A stretch of DNA of 64,000 bases. Source: Cryobacterium mannosilyticum (GTDB taxonomy: Bacteria; Actinomycetota; Actinomycetes; Actinomycetales; Microbacteriaceae). Each line of letters starts with the position of its first letter. The stretch's first letter is position 1. The translations under genes were made by a program, and so were the position numbers. This document shows, piece after piece, positions 42,589 to 51,241 of the stretch. The notes beneath the pieces are model-generated. The model saw only the letters and a list, made by a program, of their open reading frames with translations. It did not search any database and was not told the DNA's origin. Location: contig NZ_SOFM01000035.1 of NCBI RefSeq assembly GCF_004402705.1, forward strand, positions 71,330 through 135,329, written 5' to 3'.

Positions 42589-43734
42589 ATGGTCTACCTC
42601 GACAACGCCGCCACCACCCCCGTGCGCCGGGAGGTGCTCGACGCGCTCTGGCCGCAGTTCACCGGCGGGTTCGGCAACCCGTCCAGCCACCACCAGGTGG
42701 GCGAGGCCGCGGCCGCCACCCTGCTCGCGGCACGGACGGCGGTCGCCGCGGTCCTCGGCTGCCGCGCCACCGAGGTGGTCTTCACGAGCGGCGGCACCGA
42801 GGCCGACAACCTCGCGGTCAAGGGCATCGCGCTCGGGTCGCCCCGCGGCCGGCAGATCATCACGACCCCGGTCGAACACGAGGCGGTGCTCGAGTCGTGC
42901 GACTACCTGCGACGCCTGCACGGCTTCGAGATCACCATGCTCGACCCGGATTCCTCCGGCCAGGTCGACCCCGAGCAACTCCGCCGCGTGCTCCGTCCGG
43001 AGACGACCCTGGTGTCCGTGCAGTACGCCAACAACGAGGTCGGCACCATCCAGCCGCTCCGCGAGCTCACCGCCCTCAGCCGGGCGGCGGGGGTGCCGTT
43101 CCACACCGATGCCGTGCAGGCCGCCGGCTGGCTCTCCCTCTCCATCGCTGAGCTGGACGTCGACGCCCTCAGCCTCTCCGGGCACAAACTCGGGGCCCCC
43201 CAGGGGATCGGGGCGGCCTACCTGCGCCGTCGGCTTCCGATCGAACCGCTGGTGCACGGCGGCGGCCAGGAACGCGGCCGCCGCAGTGGAACCGAGAATG
43301 TCGCGGGCGCCGTCGCCCTGGCGGTCGCGCTTCGCCTGGCAGAACAGGAACGCGTGGCCGCGTCGGAGCGCGTGACCCGGCTGCGCGACGCCTTCATCGC
43401 CACGGTGCTGGCCGGCACGTCCGCCGCCCGGCTCACCGGGCATCCGTCCGCGCGCCTGCCCGGCAGCGCATCCTTCGTCTTCCCCGGCACCAGCGGTGAA
43501 GCCGTCCTGCTCGAACTGGAGCAGCGCGGGATCGTCTGTTCAAGCGGCTCGGCCTGTGCGGCGGGCAGCGACGAACCCTCGCACGTACTCACCGCGCTGG
43601 GGCTCCCGGCGGAGGAGGCGCTCACCGCCGTGCGGTTCACCCTGGCGTCGGGCACGACCACCGCCGAAGCCGGCCGGGCCGCGGCCGCCGTGCAGGACGC
43701 CGTCGCGGCCGTGCAGCACCTCGGCCGCCGCTGA
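42589..43734 (+). CDS. Cysteine desulfurase (NadS/IscS-like)
   Basis: This 381-residue PLP enzyme mobilises sulfur from cysteine. It has YLDNAATTPVRREVL, the PLP lysine in LSLSGHKLGAPQG, and the persulfide cysteine in GIVCSSGSACAAGSDEPSHV. As the last gene of the nad operon it probably supplies sulfur for the NadA iron-sulfur cluster, a role known for NadS/NifS homologues in other nad operons. A general Isc role cannot be excluded. It is followed by 278 bp with the adhE promoter region. Confidence 0.92.
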   Translation: MVYLDNAATTPVRREVLDALWPQFTGGFGNPSSHHQVGEAAAATLLAARTAVAAVLGCRATEVVFTSGGTEADNLAVKGIALGSPRGRQIITTPVEHEAVLESCDYLRRLHGFEITMLDPDSSGQVDPEQLRRVLRPETTLVSVQYANNEVGTIQPLRELTALSRAAGVPFHTDAVQAAGWLSLSIAELDVDALSLSGHKLGAPQGIGAAYLRRRLPIEPLVHGGGQERGRRSGTENVAGAVALAVALRLAEQERVAASERVTRLRDAFIATVLAGTSAARLTGHPSARLPGSASFVFPGTSGEAVLLELEQRGIVCSSGSACAAGSDEPSHVLTALGLPAEEALTAVRFTLASGTTTAEAGRAAAAVQDAVAAVQHLGRR

Positions 43735-43981
43735 TCCGGCATCCGCACCACGCCCGTCCACACGACGCCGGCGCCCGCGCGGGAACGCTCGCGGGCGCGC
43801 CCGCGTGAAGGGGGACCTCGTATTCCCCCTCTGGAGAAAAAAGTTCAAAAATCTTCCGAGGCCGAAATCAGCGGAAACATCAGCATAAATGCATCAATGT
43901 ATCTCTGTTGACGGCCTAGCCGCCCTACCCCTGATGCTCGGCCCCCGTCGCGGGGTCGTAGAATTACGCTAAGAGGCGAAA

Positions 43982-43996
43982 AGCCCAAGTTGGGCT
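43982..43996 (+). promoter_or_regulatory. Perfect hairpin before the adhE ribosome site
   Basis: AGCCCAA-G-TTGGGCT ends a few bases before the AGAGGGG ribosome site of adhE. An outer GGC/GCC pair extends the stem. It may be an operator or an mRNA hairpin affecting translation or stability. The rest of the 278-bp gap is AT-rich and has possible elements TTGACG (43908) and TAGAAT (43959) that do not form one well-spaced promoter. Confidence 0.45.
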
Positions 43997-44012
43997 GCCG
44001 AAGAGGGGCACC

Positions 44013-46757
44013 ATGACAATAATCGACAAACCAGTCACCGAGTCACTTGCAACAACAATTGACACCCTGGTTAAAGGCGCGAGCGAAGCACTGCTCGAAT
44101 ATGCCAATTTCACGCAGGAACAGATCGACCACATCGTCAAGAAGGCGTCGGTAGCGGCCCTCAGCAAGCATGCCGAACTGGCTGTTCACGCTGTAGAGGA
44201 AACCGGCCGCGGCGTCTTCGAAGACAAGGCCGTGAAGAACCTCTTCGCATGCGAGCACGTTACGAACTCCATGCAGAACCTTAAAACAGTCGGCGTTATC
44301 AGCCACGACGAAATTACCGGCATCACCGAAATCGCCGAGCCGGTCGGTGTTATCTGCGGAATCACCCCGGTGACGAACTGCACCTCGACCGCAATCTTTA
44401 AATCCCTTATCGCCCTCAAGACCCGCAACCCGATCGTGTTCGGCTTCCACCCCGCAGCACAGCAGTCCTCCGCTGCCGCCGCACGCATTGTGCGCGACGC
44501 GGCCATCGCCGCCGGCGCACCGAAGAACTGTATCCAGTGGATCGAAGTTCCTTCACTCGAAGCCAGCACCCTGCTGATGAACCACCCGGGCGTGGCCACC
44601 ATCCTCGCGACCGGTGGAAACGCCATGGTCCGCGCGGCCTACTCCTGCGGCAAGCCCGCCCTCGGTGTCGGCGCCGGCAACGTGCCGGCGTTCATCGAGA
44701 AGAGCGCCAAGCTCAAGCGTGCCGTCAACGACGTCGTGCTCTCGAAGGCCTTCGACTACGGCATGATCTGCGCTTCGGAGCAGGCCGTCATCATCGAAGA
44801 GCCCCTCTACAACGAGGCCATGGCCGAGTTCAACCTCCTCCACGCCTACCGGGTCACCCCGGCCGAGAAGACCATGCTCGAAGAGTTCATCTTCGGCGTG
44901 CAGGCCAACTCGGAGAACTGCGGCGGCGCCAAGCTGAACGCCTCCGTCGTCGGCAAGTCGCCGGTCTGGATCGCCCAGCAGGCCGGATTCACCGTTCCGG
45001 AAGACACGTCGATCATCCTGGTCGAGGTTGCAAGCGTTGGACCGCACGAGCCGATGACCCGCGAGAAGCTCGCCCCGGTCCTCGCCGTGCTGCACGCCAA
45101 GGACACCGAAGAAGGCATCTCGCTCTCCGAGCAGATGGTGGAATTCGACGGTCTCGGCCACTCGGGCTCGATCCACAGCGAGAACCCCGCGATCATCGAG
45201 GAGTTCGGCAAGCGCGTCAAGGCCGTTCGCATCATCACCAACGCCCCCAGCTCGCTCGGCGGCATCGGTGACATCTACAACGCCTTCATCCCCTCGCTGA
45301 CCCTCGGTTGTGGCTCGTACGGCCACAACTCCGTGTCGAACAACGTGTCGGCGATCAACCTCATCAACGTCAAGCGGATCGGTCGAAGGAACAACAACTT
45401 GCAGTGGTTCAAGGTCCCCGCCAAGACGTACTTCGAGCCGAACGCCATCCGTTACCTGACGGACATGCGCAACGTGGAACGCGTCACCATCGTCACCGAC
45501 GCGACCATGACCAAGCTCGGCTTCGTCGACAAGATCCTCGACGTGCTCAACCGCCGCGAGAACCGCGTGTCGCTGCAGATCATCGACAACGTGCTCCCCG
45601 AGCCGACCGTGTCCGCCGTCACCAAGGGTGCTGAAGAGATGCGGGCCTTCAAGCCCGACACGATCATCGCCCTCGGCGGCGGTTCGCCGATGGACGCCGC
45701 CAAGGTCATGTGGCTCCTCTACGAACACCCCGAAATCGAATTCTCCGACATGAAGGAAAAGTTCTTCGACGTGCGCAAGCGCGCGTTCAAGTTCCCCGAC
45801 CTCGGTGAACTCGCCAAGCTCGTCTGCATCCCGACCACCTCGGGAACCGGCTCAGAGATGACACCGTTCGCCGTCATCACGGACGAGGTCAGCGGAGTGA
45901 AGTACCCGCTCGCCGACTACGCGCTGCTGCCGACCGTCGCGATCATCGACCCGTCGCTGACCGCTGCGATGCCGTCGTTCCTCGTCGCCGACTCAGGCTT
46001 CGATGCCCTGACGCACGCGACAGAGGCTTACGTCTCCGTCTACGCGAACGACTTCACCGACGGCCTCTGCCTGCACGCGATCAAGCTCATCTTCGAGAAC
46101 ATCGCGATCAGCGCCAACGGCACGGCGAACAGCACGGATGCCGGCGTCATCAAGGCCCGCGAGAAGATGCACAACGCGTCCTCGATCGCCGGAATGGCTT
46201 TCGGTAACGCGTTCCTCGGTATTTGTCACGCGATGGCCCACGTCACGGGTGCGCAGCTCCACTTGATCCACGGTCGAGTGAACGCCACGTACCTGCCGCA
46301 CGTGATCCGTTACAACGGGCTCATCCCGACCAAGCTGACCAGCTGGCCCAAGTACGAGAGCTACATCGCTCCCGAGCGTTTCCAGCAGATCGCCAAGCAC
46401 CTCGGCCTCCCGGCCTCGACGCCTGAAGAGGGCATCGAGTCCTACGCCCAGGCAGTCGAGAAGCTGCGCGACCAGGTCGGCATCAAGCCGTCCTTCCAGG
46501 CCCAGGGCGTCAACGAGGAAGACTTCATCGGTCGCCTCGACGCCCTCGCGATGGGCGCCTACGGCGACCAGTGCGCACCGGCCAACCCGCGCATGCCGAT
46601 GCTCGCCGACATGAAGACCATCATGGAAGCCGCGTACTACGGCACCTCGTTCAAGGAGGTGCGCGCCAACCGCGCCGCCGTCGTGGACGAAGCGATCAAG
46701 ACCGGCGCCGAAGAGCACGGCGACGCCAAGAAGCCCGCACGCAAGGCAGCGAAGTAG
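44013..46757 (+). CDS. adhE: Bifunctional acetaldehyde-CoA/alcohol dehydrogenase
   Basis: This fused enzyme has 914 residues and reduces acetyl-CoA to acetaldehyde and ethanol, regenerating NAD+. The N-terminal aldehyde dehydrogenase half has catalytic Cys253 (YGMICASEQ). The C-terminal iron alcohol dehydrogenase half (from about residue 455) has ALGGGSPMDAAKVMWLLYEHP, TSGTGSEMTPFAVITD, FDALTHATEAYVS and HAMAHVTGAQLHLIHGRVNA. A Lys-rich tail (KKPARKAAK) is added. AGAGGGG precedes the ATG. The first 400-500 bases use more A/T-ending codons than the rest. It implies fermentative or low-oxygen metabolism. Confidence 0.95.
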   Translation: MTIIDKPVTESLATTIDTLVKGASEALLEYANFTQEQIDHIVKKASVAALSKHAELAVHAVEETGRGVFEDKAVKNLFACEHVTNSMQNLKTVGVISHDEITGITEIAEPVGVICGITPVTNCTSTAIFKSLIALKTRNPIVFGFHPAAQQSSAAAARIVRDAAIAAGAPKNCIQWIEVPSLEASTLLMNHPGVATILATGGNAMVRAAYSCGKPALGVGAGNVPAFIEKSAKLKRAVNDVVLSKAFDYGMICASEQAVIIEEPLYNEAMAEFNLLHAYRVTPAEKTMLEEFIFGVQANSENCGGAKLNASVVGKSPVWIAQQAGFTVPEDTSIILVEVASVGPHEPMTREKLAPVLAVLHAKDTEEGISLSEQMVEFDGLGHSGSIHSENPAIIEEFGKRVKAVRIITNAPSSLGGIGDIYNAFIPSLTLGCGSYGHNSVSNNVSAINLINVKRIGRRNNNLQWFKVPAKTYFEPNAIRYLTDMRNVERVTIVTDATMTKLGFVDKILDVLNRRENRVSLQIIDNVLPEPTVSAVTKGAEEMRAFKPDTIIALGGGSPMDAAKVMWLLYEHPEIEFSDMKEKFFDVRKRAFKFPDLGELAKLVCIPTTSGTGSEMTPFAVITDEVSGVKYPLADYALLPTVAIIDPSLTAAMPSFLVADSGFDALTHATEAYVSVYANDFTDGLCLHAIKLIFENIAISANGTANSTDAGVIKAREKMHNASSIAGMAFGNAFLGICHAMAHVTGAQLHLIHGRVNATYLPHVIRYNGLIPTKLTSWPKYESYIAPERFQQIAKHLGLPASTPEEGIESYAQAVEKLRDQVGIKPSFQAQGVNEEDFIGRLDALAMGAYGDQCAPANPRMPMLADMKTIMEAAYYGTSFKEVRANRAAVVDEAIKTGAEEHGDAKKPARKAAK

Positions 46758-46777
46758 GCCTGACCGCCCACTGAACG

Positions 46778-46817
46778 CAGAACGGTCCCGCACCCAAAGG
46801 TGCGGGGCCGTTCTGCA
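46778..46817. terminator. Bidirectional terminator between adhE and its convergent neighbour
   Basis: GCAGAACGG and CCGTTCTGC enclose CCCGCACC/GGTGCGGG around a CAAA loop, giving an 18-bp stem with one wobble. There is no T-run. It lies between two convergent stop codons. Confidence 0.85.
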
Positions 46818-46826
46818 TGCCGGCGT

Positions 46827-47543
46827 TCAGAGCCAGCGCGGCGGCGCAGGGATGTCCCCCGCGGCGGCAGATACTCCCAGTGAGCCTCTGCCGGCGGCCC
46901 AGGCGGTCAGGGCGGCGAGGGACCCGCGCAGCTGCACCCCCGCATCCGCAGCCCCGCTGGAGGCGCTCTCGGAGTCGGTGGGCGTCAGACGGATGCCCGG
47001 CTCGCCCCTGGCCTGCCAGGCGCCGGTGATGTCGCCGAGGATGCGCTCGAGCACCGGTGCCGGGATGTCCTGGAATGAGGCGCCCGTGTTCAGGTCGATC
47101 GCGTGGATCCACACCTCCCGGGTGCGCATCCACCGCGTTTCCGACGCGGGGACCATGGCGCCCTGGCCGTTCCGCACCGGGTGCTCCCACCGGGATTCGG
47201 GCACGTCCCCCCAGCACCTGTCCAGGCGGGCCGCCGAGTCGGCGAAGAGTCGCCGCAGCGCGCCGGGGGCGAGGAGCGCGCCATCCCTGATCTCGGTGTT
47301 GCGCACCGCCGCTGAGGCGTACATCGGCGTCTCGACGCCGGTGGAGGCCCACTGGGCCAGCCGGCCGAGGGCGAGGGCGTTGTAGCAGACGTGGGCCACG
47401 ACGTGGGCACGGGTCCAGCCGGGAAGCAGGGACTCCCCGGCCAGCGCGCCGTCCGGAAGTGCGTCGAGCCCGCGGCGGAAGAACTCGGTGCCGAGGCTGG
47501 CGGCCTGCACCGTGGCGGTCGGGTCAGACGGACGCAGAGGCAT
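46827..47543 (-). CDS. Maleylpyruvate isomerase family protein (mycothiol-dependent, DinB fold)
   Basis: This 238-residue protein has an N-terminal four-helix DinB-like domain. Putative metal ligands are His in WTRAHVVAHVCYNA and Glu and His in RTREVWIHAIDLN, the arrangement in mycothiol-dependent maleylpyruvate isomerases. A small C-terminal alpha/beta domain follows (VQLRGSLAALTAWAAGR). GGGAGAG lies 5 nt before the ATG. It could isomerise maleylpyruvate in gentisate breakdown or act as another mycothiol S-transferase. No other gentisate genes are near. Confidence 0.8.
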   Translation of the reverse strand: MPLRPSDPTATVQAASLGTEFFRRGLDALPDGALAGESLLPGWTRAHVVAHVCYNALALGRLAQWASTGVETPMYASAAVRNTEIRDGALLAPGALRRLFADSAARLDRCWGDVPESRWEHPVRNGQGAMVPASETRWMRTREVWIHAIDLNTGASFQDIPAPVLERILGDITGAWQARGEPGIRLTPTDSESASSGAADAGVQLRGSLAALTAWAAGRGSLGVSAAAGDIPAPPRWL

Positions 47544-47615
47544 TCAGCTCTCCCTGGATCACTGGAGGATCCCGGTTGACCGCCCCGCGCCTATCCTCGC
47601 AGGACCGGCCGGGAA

Positions 47616-47652
47616 TGAGAAAACCCCCGGAATCGCGAGGATTCCGGGGGTT
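47616..47652 (-). terminator. Intrinsic terminator of the first initiator tRNA gene
   Basis: On the minus strand CCCCCGGAATC pairs with GATTCCGGGGG and is followed by TTTTCTC. It starts 2 bases after the CCA end of the tRNA. Confidence 0.88.
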
Positions 47653-47654
47653 AT

Positions 47655-47731
47655 TGGTTGCGGGGGCAGGATTTGAACCTACGACCTCTGGGTTATGAGC
47701 CCAGCGAGCTACCGAACTGCTCCACCCCGCG
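47655..47731 (-). tRNA. Initiator tRNA-fMet (anticodon CAT), CCA encoded
   Basis: The acceptor stem has a C1:A72 mismatch and the anticodon stem has three consecutive GC pairs (GGG-CTCATAA-CCC), both hallmarks of initiator tRNA. The T-arm is GGTTCAAATCC. The sequence ends in ACCA on the minus strand. Confidence 0.95.
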
Positions 47732-47788
47732 CTACAAGAACCAATCTACCACAGCCCCGCTAGTTCACGGCCCAGGCGGCCGAGCATG

Positions 47789-47824
47789 AGAAAACCCCCG
47801 GAATCACAAGGATTCCGGGGGTTA
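47789..47824 (-). terminator. Intrinsic terminator of the second initiator tRNA gene
   Basis: This is a near copy of the terminator 171 bp away, differing only in the loop. On the minus strand it is followed by TTTTCTC. Confidence 0.88.
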
Positions 47825-47825
47825 T

Positions 47826-47902
47826 TGGTTGCGGGGGCAGGATTTGAACCTACGACCTCTGGGTTATGAGCCCAGCGAGCTACCGAACTGCTCCACCCCG
47901 CG
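47826..47902 (-). tRNA. Initiator tRNA-fMet (anticodon CAT), second copy, CCA encoded
   Basis: The sequence is identical to the first copy over the whole tRNA. It lies exactly 171 bp away in the same orientation and has the same C1:A72 and three-GC signatures. The flanking sequence is similar but not identical, so the tandem duplication is not brand-new. Confidence 0.95.
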
Positions 47903-47907
47903 CTACG

Positions 47908-47994
47908 AGTACAAATTTACCACAACCTCGCGAACCGGCCGACCACAACCNAGTACAAATTTACCACAACCTCGCGAACCGGCCGACCACAACC
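47908..47994. repeat. Exact 43-bp direct repeat flanking a single undetermined base
   Basis: Bases 47908-47950 and 47952-47994 are identical, separated by one N at 47951. This is what two overlapping contig ends joined without merging would look like. The true genome may have one copy, or more sequence may be missing here. The surrounding gap (47903-48108) contains no gene. Confidence 0.9.
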
Positions 47995-48022
47995 CCCGTT
48001 TTCACTGGTCCCCGACGCCGAA

Positions 48023-48088
48023 ACGCGGGCGCCGTACCGCTCCCCCAGATGGAAGAACCACCGGCGGAGCGGCACGGCACCCGCGCGT
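48023..48088. terminator. Imperfect inverted repeat downstream of the UPF0182 gene
   Basis: About 20-bp arms (48023-48043 and 48066-48088, both rich in CGGGCGCCGT-type sequence) can form a long imperfect stem 21 bases past the stop of the minus-strand UPF0182 gene. No T-run follows. Confidence 0.5.
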
Positions 48089-48108
48089 GGCGGATGGTGC
48101 CTGCCGGG

Positions 48109-51021
48109 CTACCCCAGCAGTGCCAGCATGCTGGCGATGGTGTCGGCCAGCTTCTTGTCCGCGGTGCCGTAAGCGGCGAAGTCACCGGCGGACAGGGCCG
48201 CCTGCTTGTCGCTGAGCGCCTGCTTGGCGACGGCGAGGAGCGACTTGAGCTGGGCATCCTTCGCCGGGTCGCCGGTCGACGTCGGCGGCGTTGTCGTCCC
48301 GGTGGCCGGCGGGGTCGTCGTGGTCGGCGGTGTCGTCGTGGTCGGCGGCACGCTGGTGTCGCCGGCGTTCGCTCCGGAGTCACCGCCGAAGAGCACGTCG
48401 AGCGCCTTGTCGAGGGTGTCCTCGAACGCGATCTGGTCGCCGAACGCCACGAGCACCTTCTGCAGCAGCGGGTAACTGGTCTCACCGGTCGACTGCACGT
48501 AGACGGGCTGCACGTAGAGGAGTCCCCCGCCGACGGGCAGTGTGAGCAGGTTTCCGTTGAGCACCTTCGACTGGCCCTGCTTGAGCAGGTTCAGCTGGGT
48601 GGACACGGTCGGGTCGGCGTTGAACTTGGCCTGCACCTGGCCCGGACCGGGGACGGTGTCGTCCTTCGGCAGGGTGAGCAGTCTGATCTTGCCGTAGCCG
48701 GCGGCACGCTTGCCGTCGGTGGACCCGGCATCCGCATCGACGGCCAGATAGCCGGTGAGCACGTTACGGCTGGTCGCGCCGGTCGCGTCAGGGATGAAGG
48801 TCGAATACAGCGTGAACGCCGGCTTCTCCGACCCCGGCACCTGCATGGTGAGGTAGTACGGCGGCTGCAGGGTCGTGTTCGTCGACGGCGACACCGGGTC
48901 GTTCGGGGTGGTCCACGCGTCGTCGACCGAGTAGAACGAACCGGGGTCGGTGACGTGGTACTTGCCGAGCACCTTCCGCTGCACCTTGAACAGGTCCGCG
49001 GGGTAGCGCACGTGGCTCATCAGGTCACCGCTCATCGCGCTCATCGGCTTGAGCGTCGATGGGAAGATCTTCTGCCACGTCTTCAGGATGGGCTCCTTGT
49101 CGTCCCAGGCGTAGAGCGTGACGGAACCGTCGTAGGCGTCGACCGTGGCCTTGACGGAGTTGCGCATGTAGTTGACGTTGTCGAGCGCGAACGGCTGGGG
49201 CGGCGTCTCGGTGTCGGCGATCGCGTCGCTCAGCCCGACCGGGGTCGAGTACGGGTAGCCGGCCGAGGTGGTGTAGCCGTCGATGATCCACTTCAGGCGC
49301 CCGTCGACGACGGACGGGTAGGCGTCCGAGTCGAGCGTGAGGTACGGCGCCACCTTCTGCACCCGGGTGACCGGGTCGCGGTCGTAGAGGATCTGCGACT
49401 TCTCGTTCACGTCGTTGGCGAGGAAGATCTGCTCGGACTGGAACTTCAGGGCGTAGATCAGCTTGTTGAAGGCGTTGTCGAGCTTCGGACCGCCGTTGCC
49501 GGTGAAGGTCGTGTAGGTCTGCTGGGCGCCCTCCGTGCCGGACGGGTAGTCGAGTTCGACCGGCTTGCTGCCCTCAGGGGCTCCCACGATCGAGTAGGTC
49601 GGCGAGCTCTCGCCGAAGTACACCCGCGGCTCGTACTTGCCAAGCGACCCGCTGCTCGGGATGCCGGACTCGAGGAACACCGGCTGGCCGTCGGCCGACC
49701 GCTGGTTGCCGTAGGCAGCCACGACGCCGTACCCGTGGGTGTAGACGATGGTCGAGTTCACCCAGGTGGCTCCGGCGTTGAGGCCGGACAGCTTGAGGTC
49801 TCGCACGGCGACCACGGTGTCCTGGGACTTCTTGTCGATCGTGTACCGGTCGACGTCGAGGTTCGACGGGAACTGGTAGTACTGCTTGAACTGCTCGAGC
49901 TGGCTGAACGCGTCGCTGACCAGGGCCGGGTCGAGGATGCGGATGTTCGCGGTGGTCTCGGCGTCGGCGCGGAGCGCGCCGGGCTCGGCCGTGGTGCTCG
50001 CGTTGTAGGGGACCTCCTCGACCTTGTCGAGGCCGTAGGCGTCCCTGGTGAGGTCGATGTTGCGTTTGATGTAGGGCGACTCGAGCGTCTTGGCGCTGGG
50101 GACGACCTGGAAGCGCTGCACCACCCACGGGTAGAGCGAGCCGAGCAGCAGGCTGCTCACGATCAGGAGCGCGGTGCCGATGACGGGCAGGCGCCAGCGG
50201 CCGATGACCGCCGTGACCAGGAACAGGATGGCGACGACGGCCGCGATCCCGGCGAGGATCGCCCGCCCGGGGATGGTGGCGTTGACATCGGTATAGCCGG
50301 CGCCGGTGAACAGCTCGTTCGTGTCGGTCAGGGTGGAGTACTGGTCCAGCCAGATGCTCACCGCCTGGAGCAGCAGGTAGAGGCTGGCGGTGACCGCGAT
50401 CTGGATCCTGGCCGCACGGGCGACGAGCACGTCACGTCCGCTGACCCGGATCGAACCGTAGAGGTAGCTGGTTGCGGCAGCCACGATGGCCGCGATCAGC
50501 ACGACGGCCGACGCGAAGCCGAGCAGGGCCTGGAAGAACGGCAGGTCGAACAGGTAGAACGAGACGTCGAAACCGAACTGGGGGTCGGTCTTGCCTGTGG
50601 GGGTGCTGTTCAGCCACATCAGCACGACCTGCCAACGGGTCGCGGCGGCAACGCCGGCGAACAGGCCGAGCAGTGCCGGGATGCCGTACATGGCGAGGCG
50701 GCGCAACGGCTCGATGACCTGCTGGTACCGGTCGAGCTGCGAGTTCAGCTTGGCGTAGACGGGGCGGAGCCGGTAGGCGACCTGAATACTCACCCAGACC
50801 GGGAGGGCCATCGCCACGAAGCCGATCAGGAACAGCACCGTGCCCGCGAACCACTGGGTGGTCAGCACGCTGAGGAAGCCGAGCTGGTCGAACCAGAGCA
50901 CATCCGCGTACAGTCCGGCGAAGATGAAGAACACAATCACCAGCCCTGCGATGATCGCGGCCGTGATGGCGAGGGGGGCTCTGCTCCGTCGGGGGGTGCC
51001 CGCGGATGAATTTGTGCTCAC
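48109..51021 (-). CDS. UPF0182-family large membrane protein
   Basis: This protein of 970 residues has seven or so N-terminal helices (about 18-300) and a large extracytoplasmic domain (300-870). A Thr/Pro low-complexity linker (VPPTTTTPPTTTTPPATGTTTPP) and a C-terminal helical segment follow. Conserved family stretches include YADVLWFDQLGF, DPQFGFDVSFYLFDLPF, SPYIKRNIDLTRDAYGL and WVNSTIVYTHGYGVVAAYGN. Homologues occur across actinobacteria with no settled function. The GTG start has AAGAGG 7 nt upstream. It transcribes in parallel with the YlbL-like gene. Confidence 0.92.
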   Translation of the reverse strand: MSTNSSAGTPRRSRAPLAITAAIIAGLVIVFFIFAGLYADVLWFDQLGFLSVLTTQWFAGTVLFLIGFVAMALPVWVSIQVAYRLRPVYAKLNSQLDRYQQVIEPLRRLAMYGIPALLGLFAGVAAATRWQVVLMWLNSTPTGKTDPQFGFDVSFYLFDLPFFQALLGFASAVVLIAAIVAAATSYLYGSIRVSGRDVLVARAARIQIAVTASLYLLLQAVSIWLDQYSTLTDTNELFTGAGYTDVNATIPGRAILAGIAAVVAILFLVTAVIGRWRLPVIGTALLIVSSLLLGSLYPWVVQRFQVVPSAKTLESPYIKRNIDLTRDAYGLDKVEEVPYNASTTAEPGALRADAETTANIRILDPALVSDAFSQLEQFKQYYQFPSNLDVDRYTIDKKSQDTVVAVRDLKLSGLNAGATWVNSTIVYTHGYGVVAAYGNQRSADGQPVFLESGIPSSGSLGKYEPRVYFGESSPTYSIVGAPEGSKPVELDYPSGTEGAQQTYTTFTGNGGPKLDNAFNKLIYALKFQSEQIFLANDVNEKSQILYDRDPVTRVQKVAPYLTLDSDAYPSVVDGRLKWIIDGYTTSAGYPYSTPVGLSDAIADTETPPQPFALDNVNYMRNSVKATVDAYDGSVTLYAWDDKEPILKTWQKIFPSTLKPMSAMSGDLMSHVRYPADLFKVQRKVLGKYHVTDPGSFYSVDDAWTTPNDPVSPSTNTTLQPPYYLTMQVPGSEKPAFTLYSTFIPDATGATSRNVLTGYLAVDADAGSTDGKRAAGYGKIRLLTLPKDDTVPGPGQVQAKFNADPTVSTQLNLLKQGQSKVLNGNLLTLPVGGGLLYVQPVYVQSTGETSYPLLQKVLVAFGDQIAFEDTLDKALDVLFGGDSGANAGDTSVPPTTTTPPTTTTPPATGTTTPPTSTGDPAKDAQLKSLLAVAKQALSDKQAALSAGDFAAYGTADKKLADTIASMLALLG

Positions 51022-51241
51022 GAATTGGCCTCTTGCTCTGTCCGATAAGGGTCAACGTCTAGTCTAGACAGGGGTTTCGTTCCCTACCTGCACGTTGACC
51101 GCGAGGCGCAAACCTCCCCCGGAAGGGAACTGCTCCGGCAGAGGCAGAGGCAGGGGCGAACGCGCGGCGCGCAGGTGCCAGTGCTCCCCGGTGCGGGAAA
51201 CAACGGCGCTGATACCCTGCACCCTTGCTGCGGGCAGCGGA

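Noticed and set aside
47866..51009. Very long plus-strand open frame (over 1,000 codons)
   Set aside because: It is antisense to the UPF0182 gene, crosses the undetermined base and a tRNA gene, has a composition typical of high-GC shadow frames, and shows no domain pattern.
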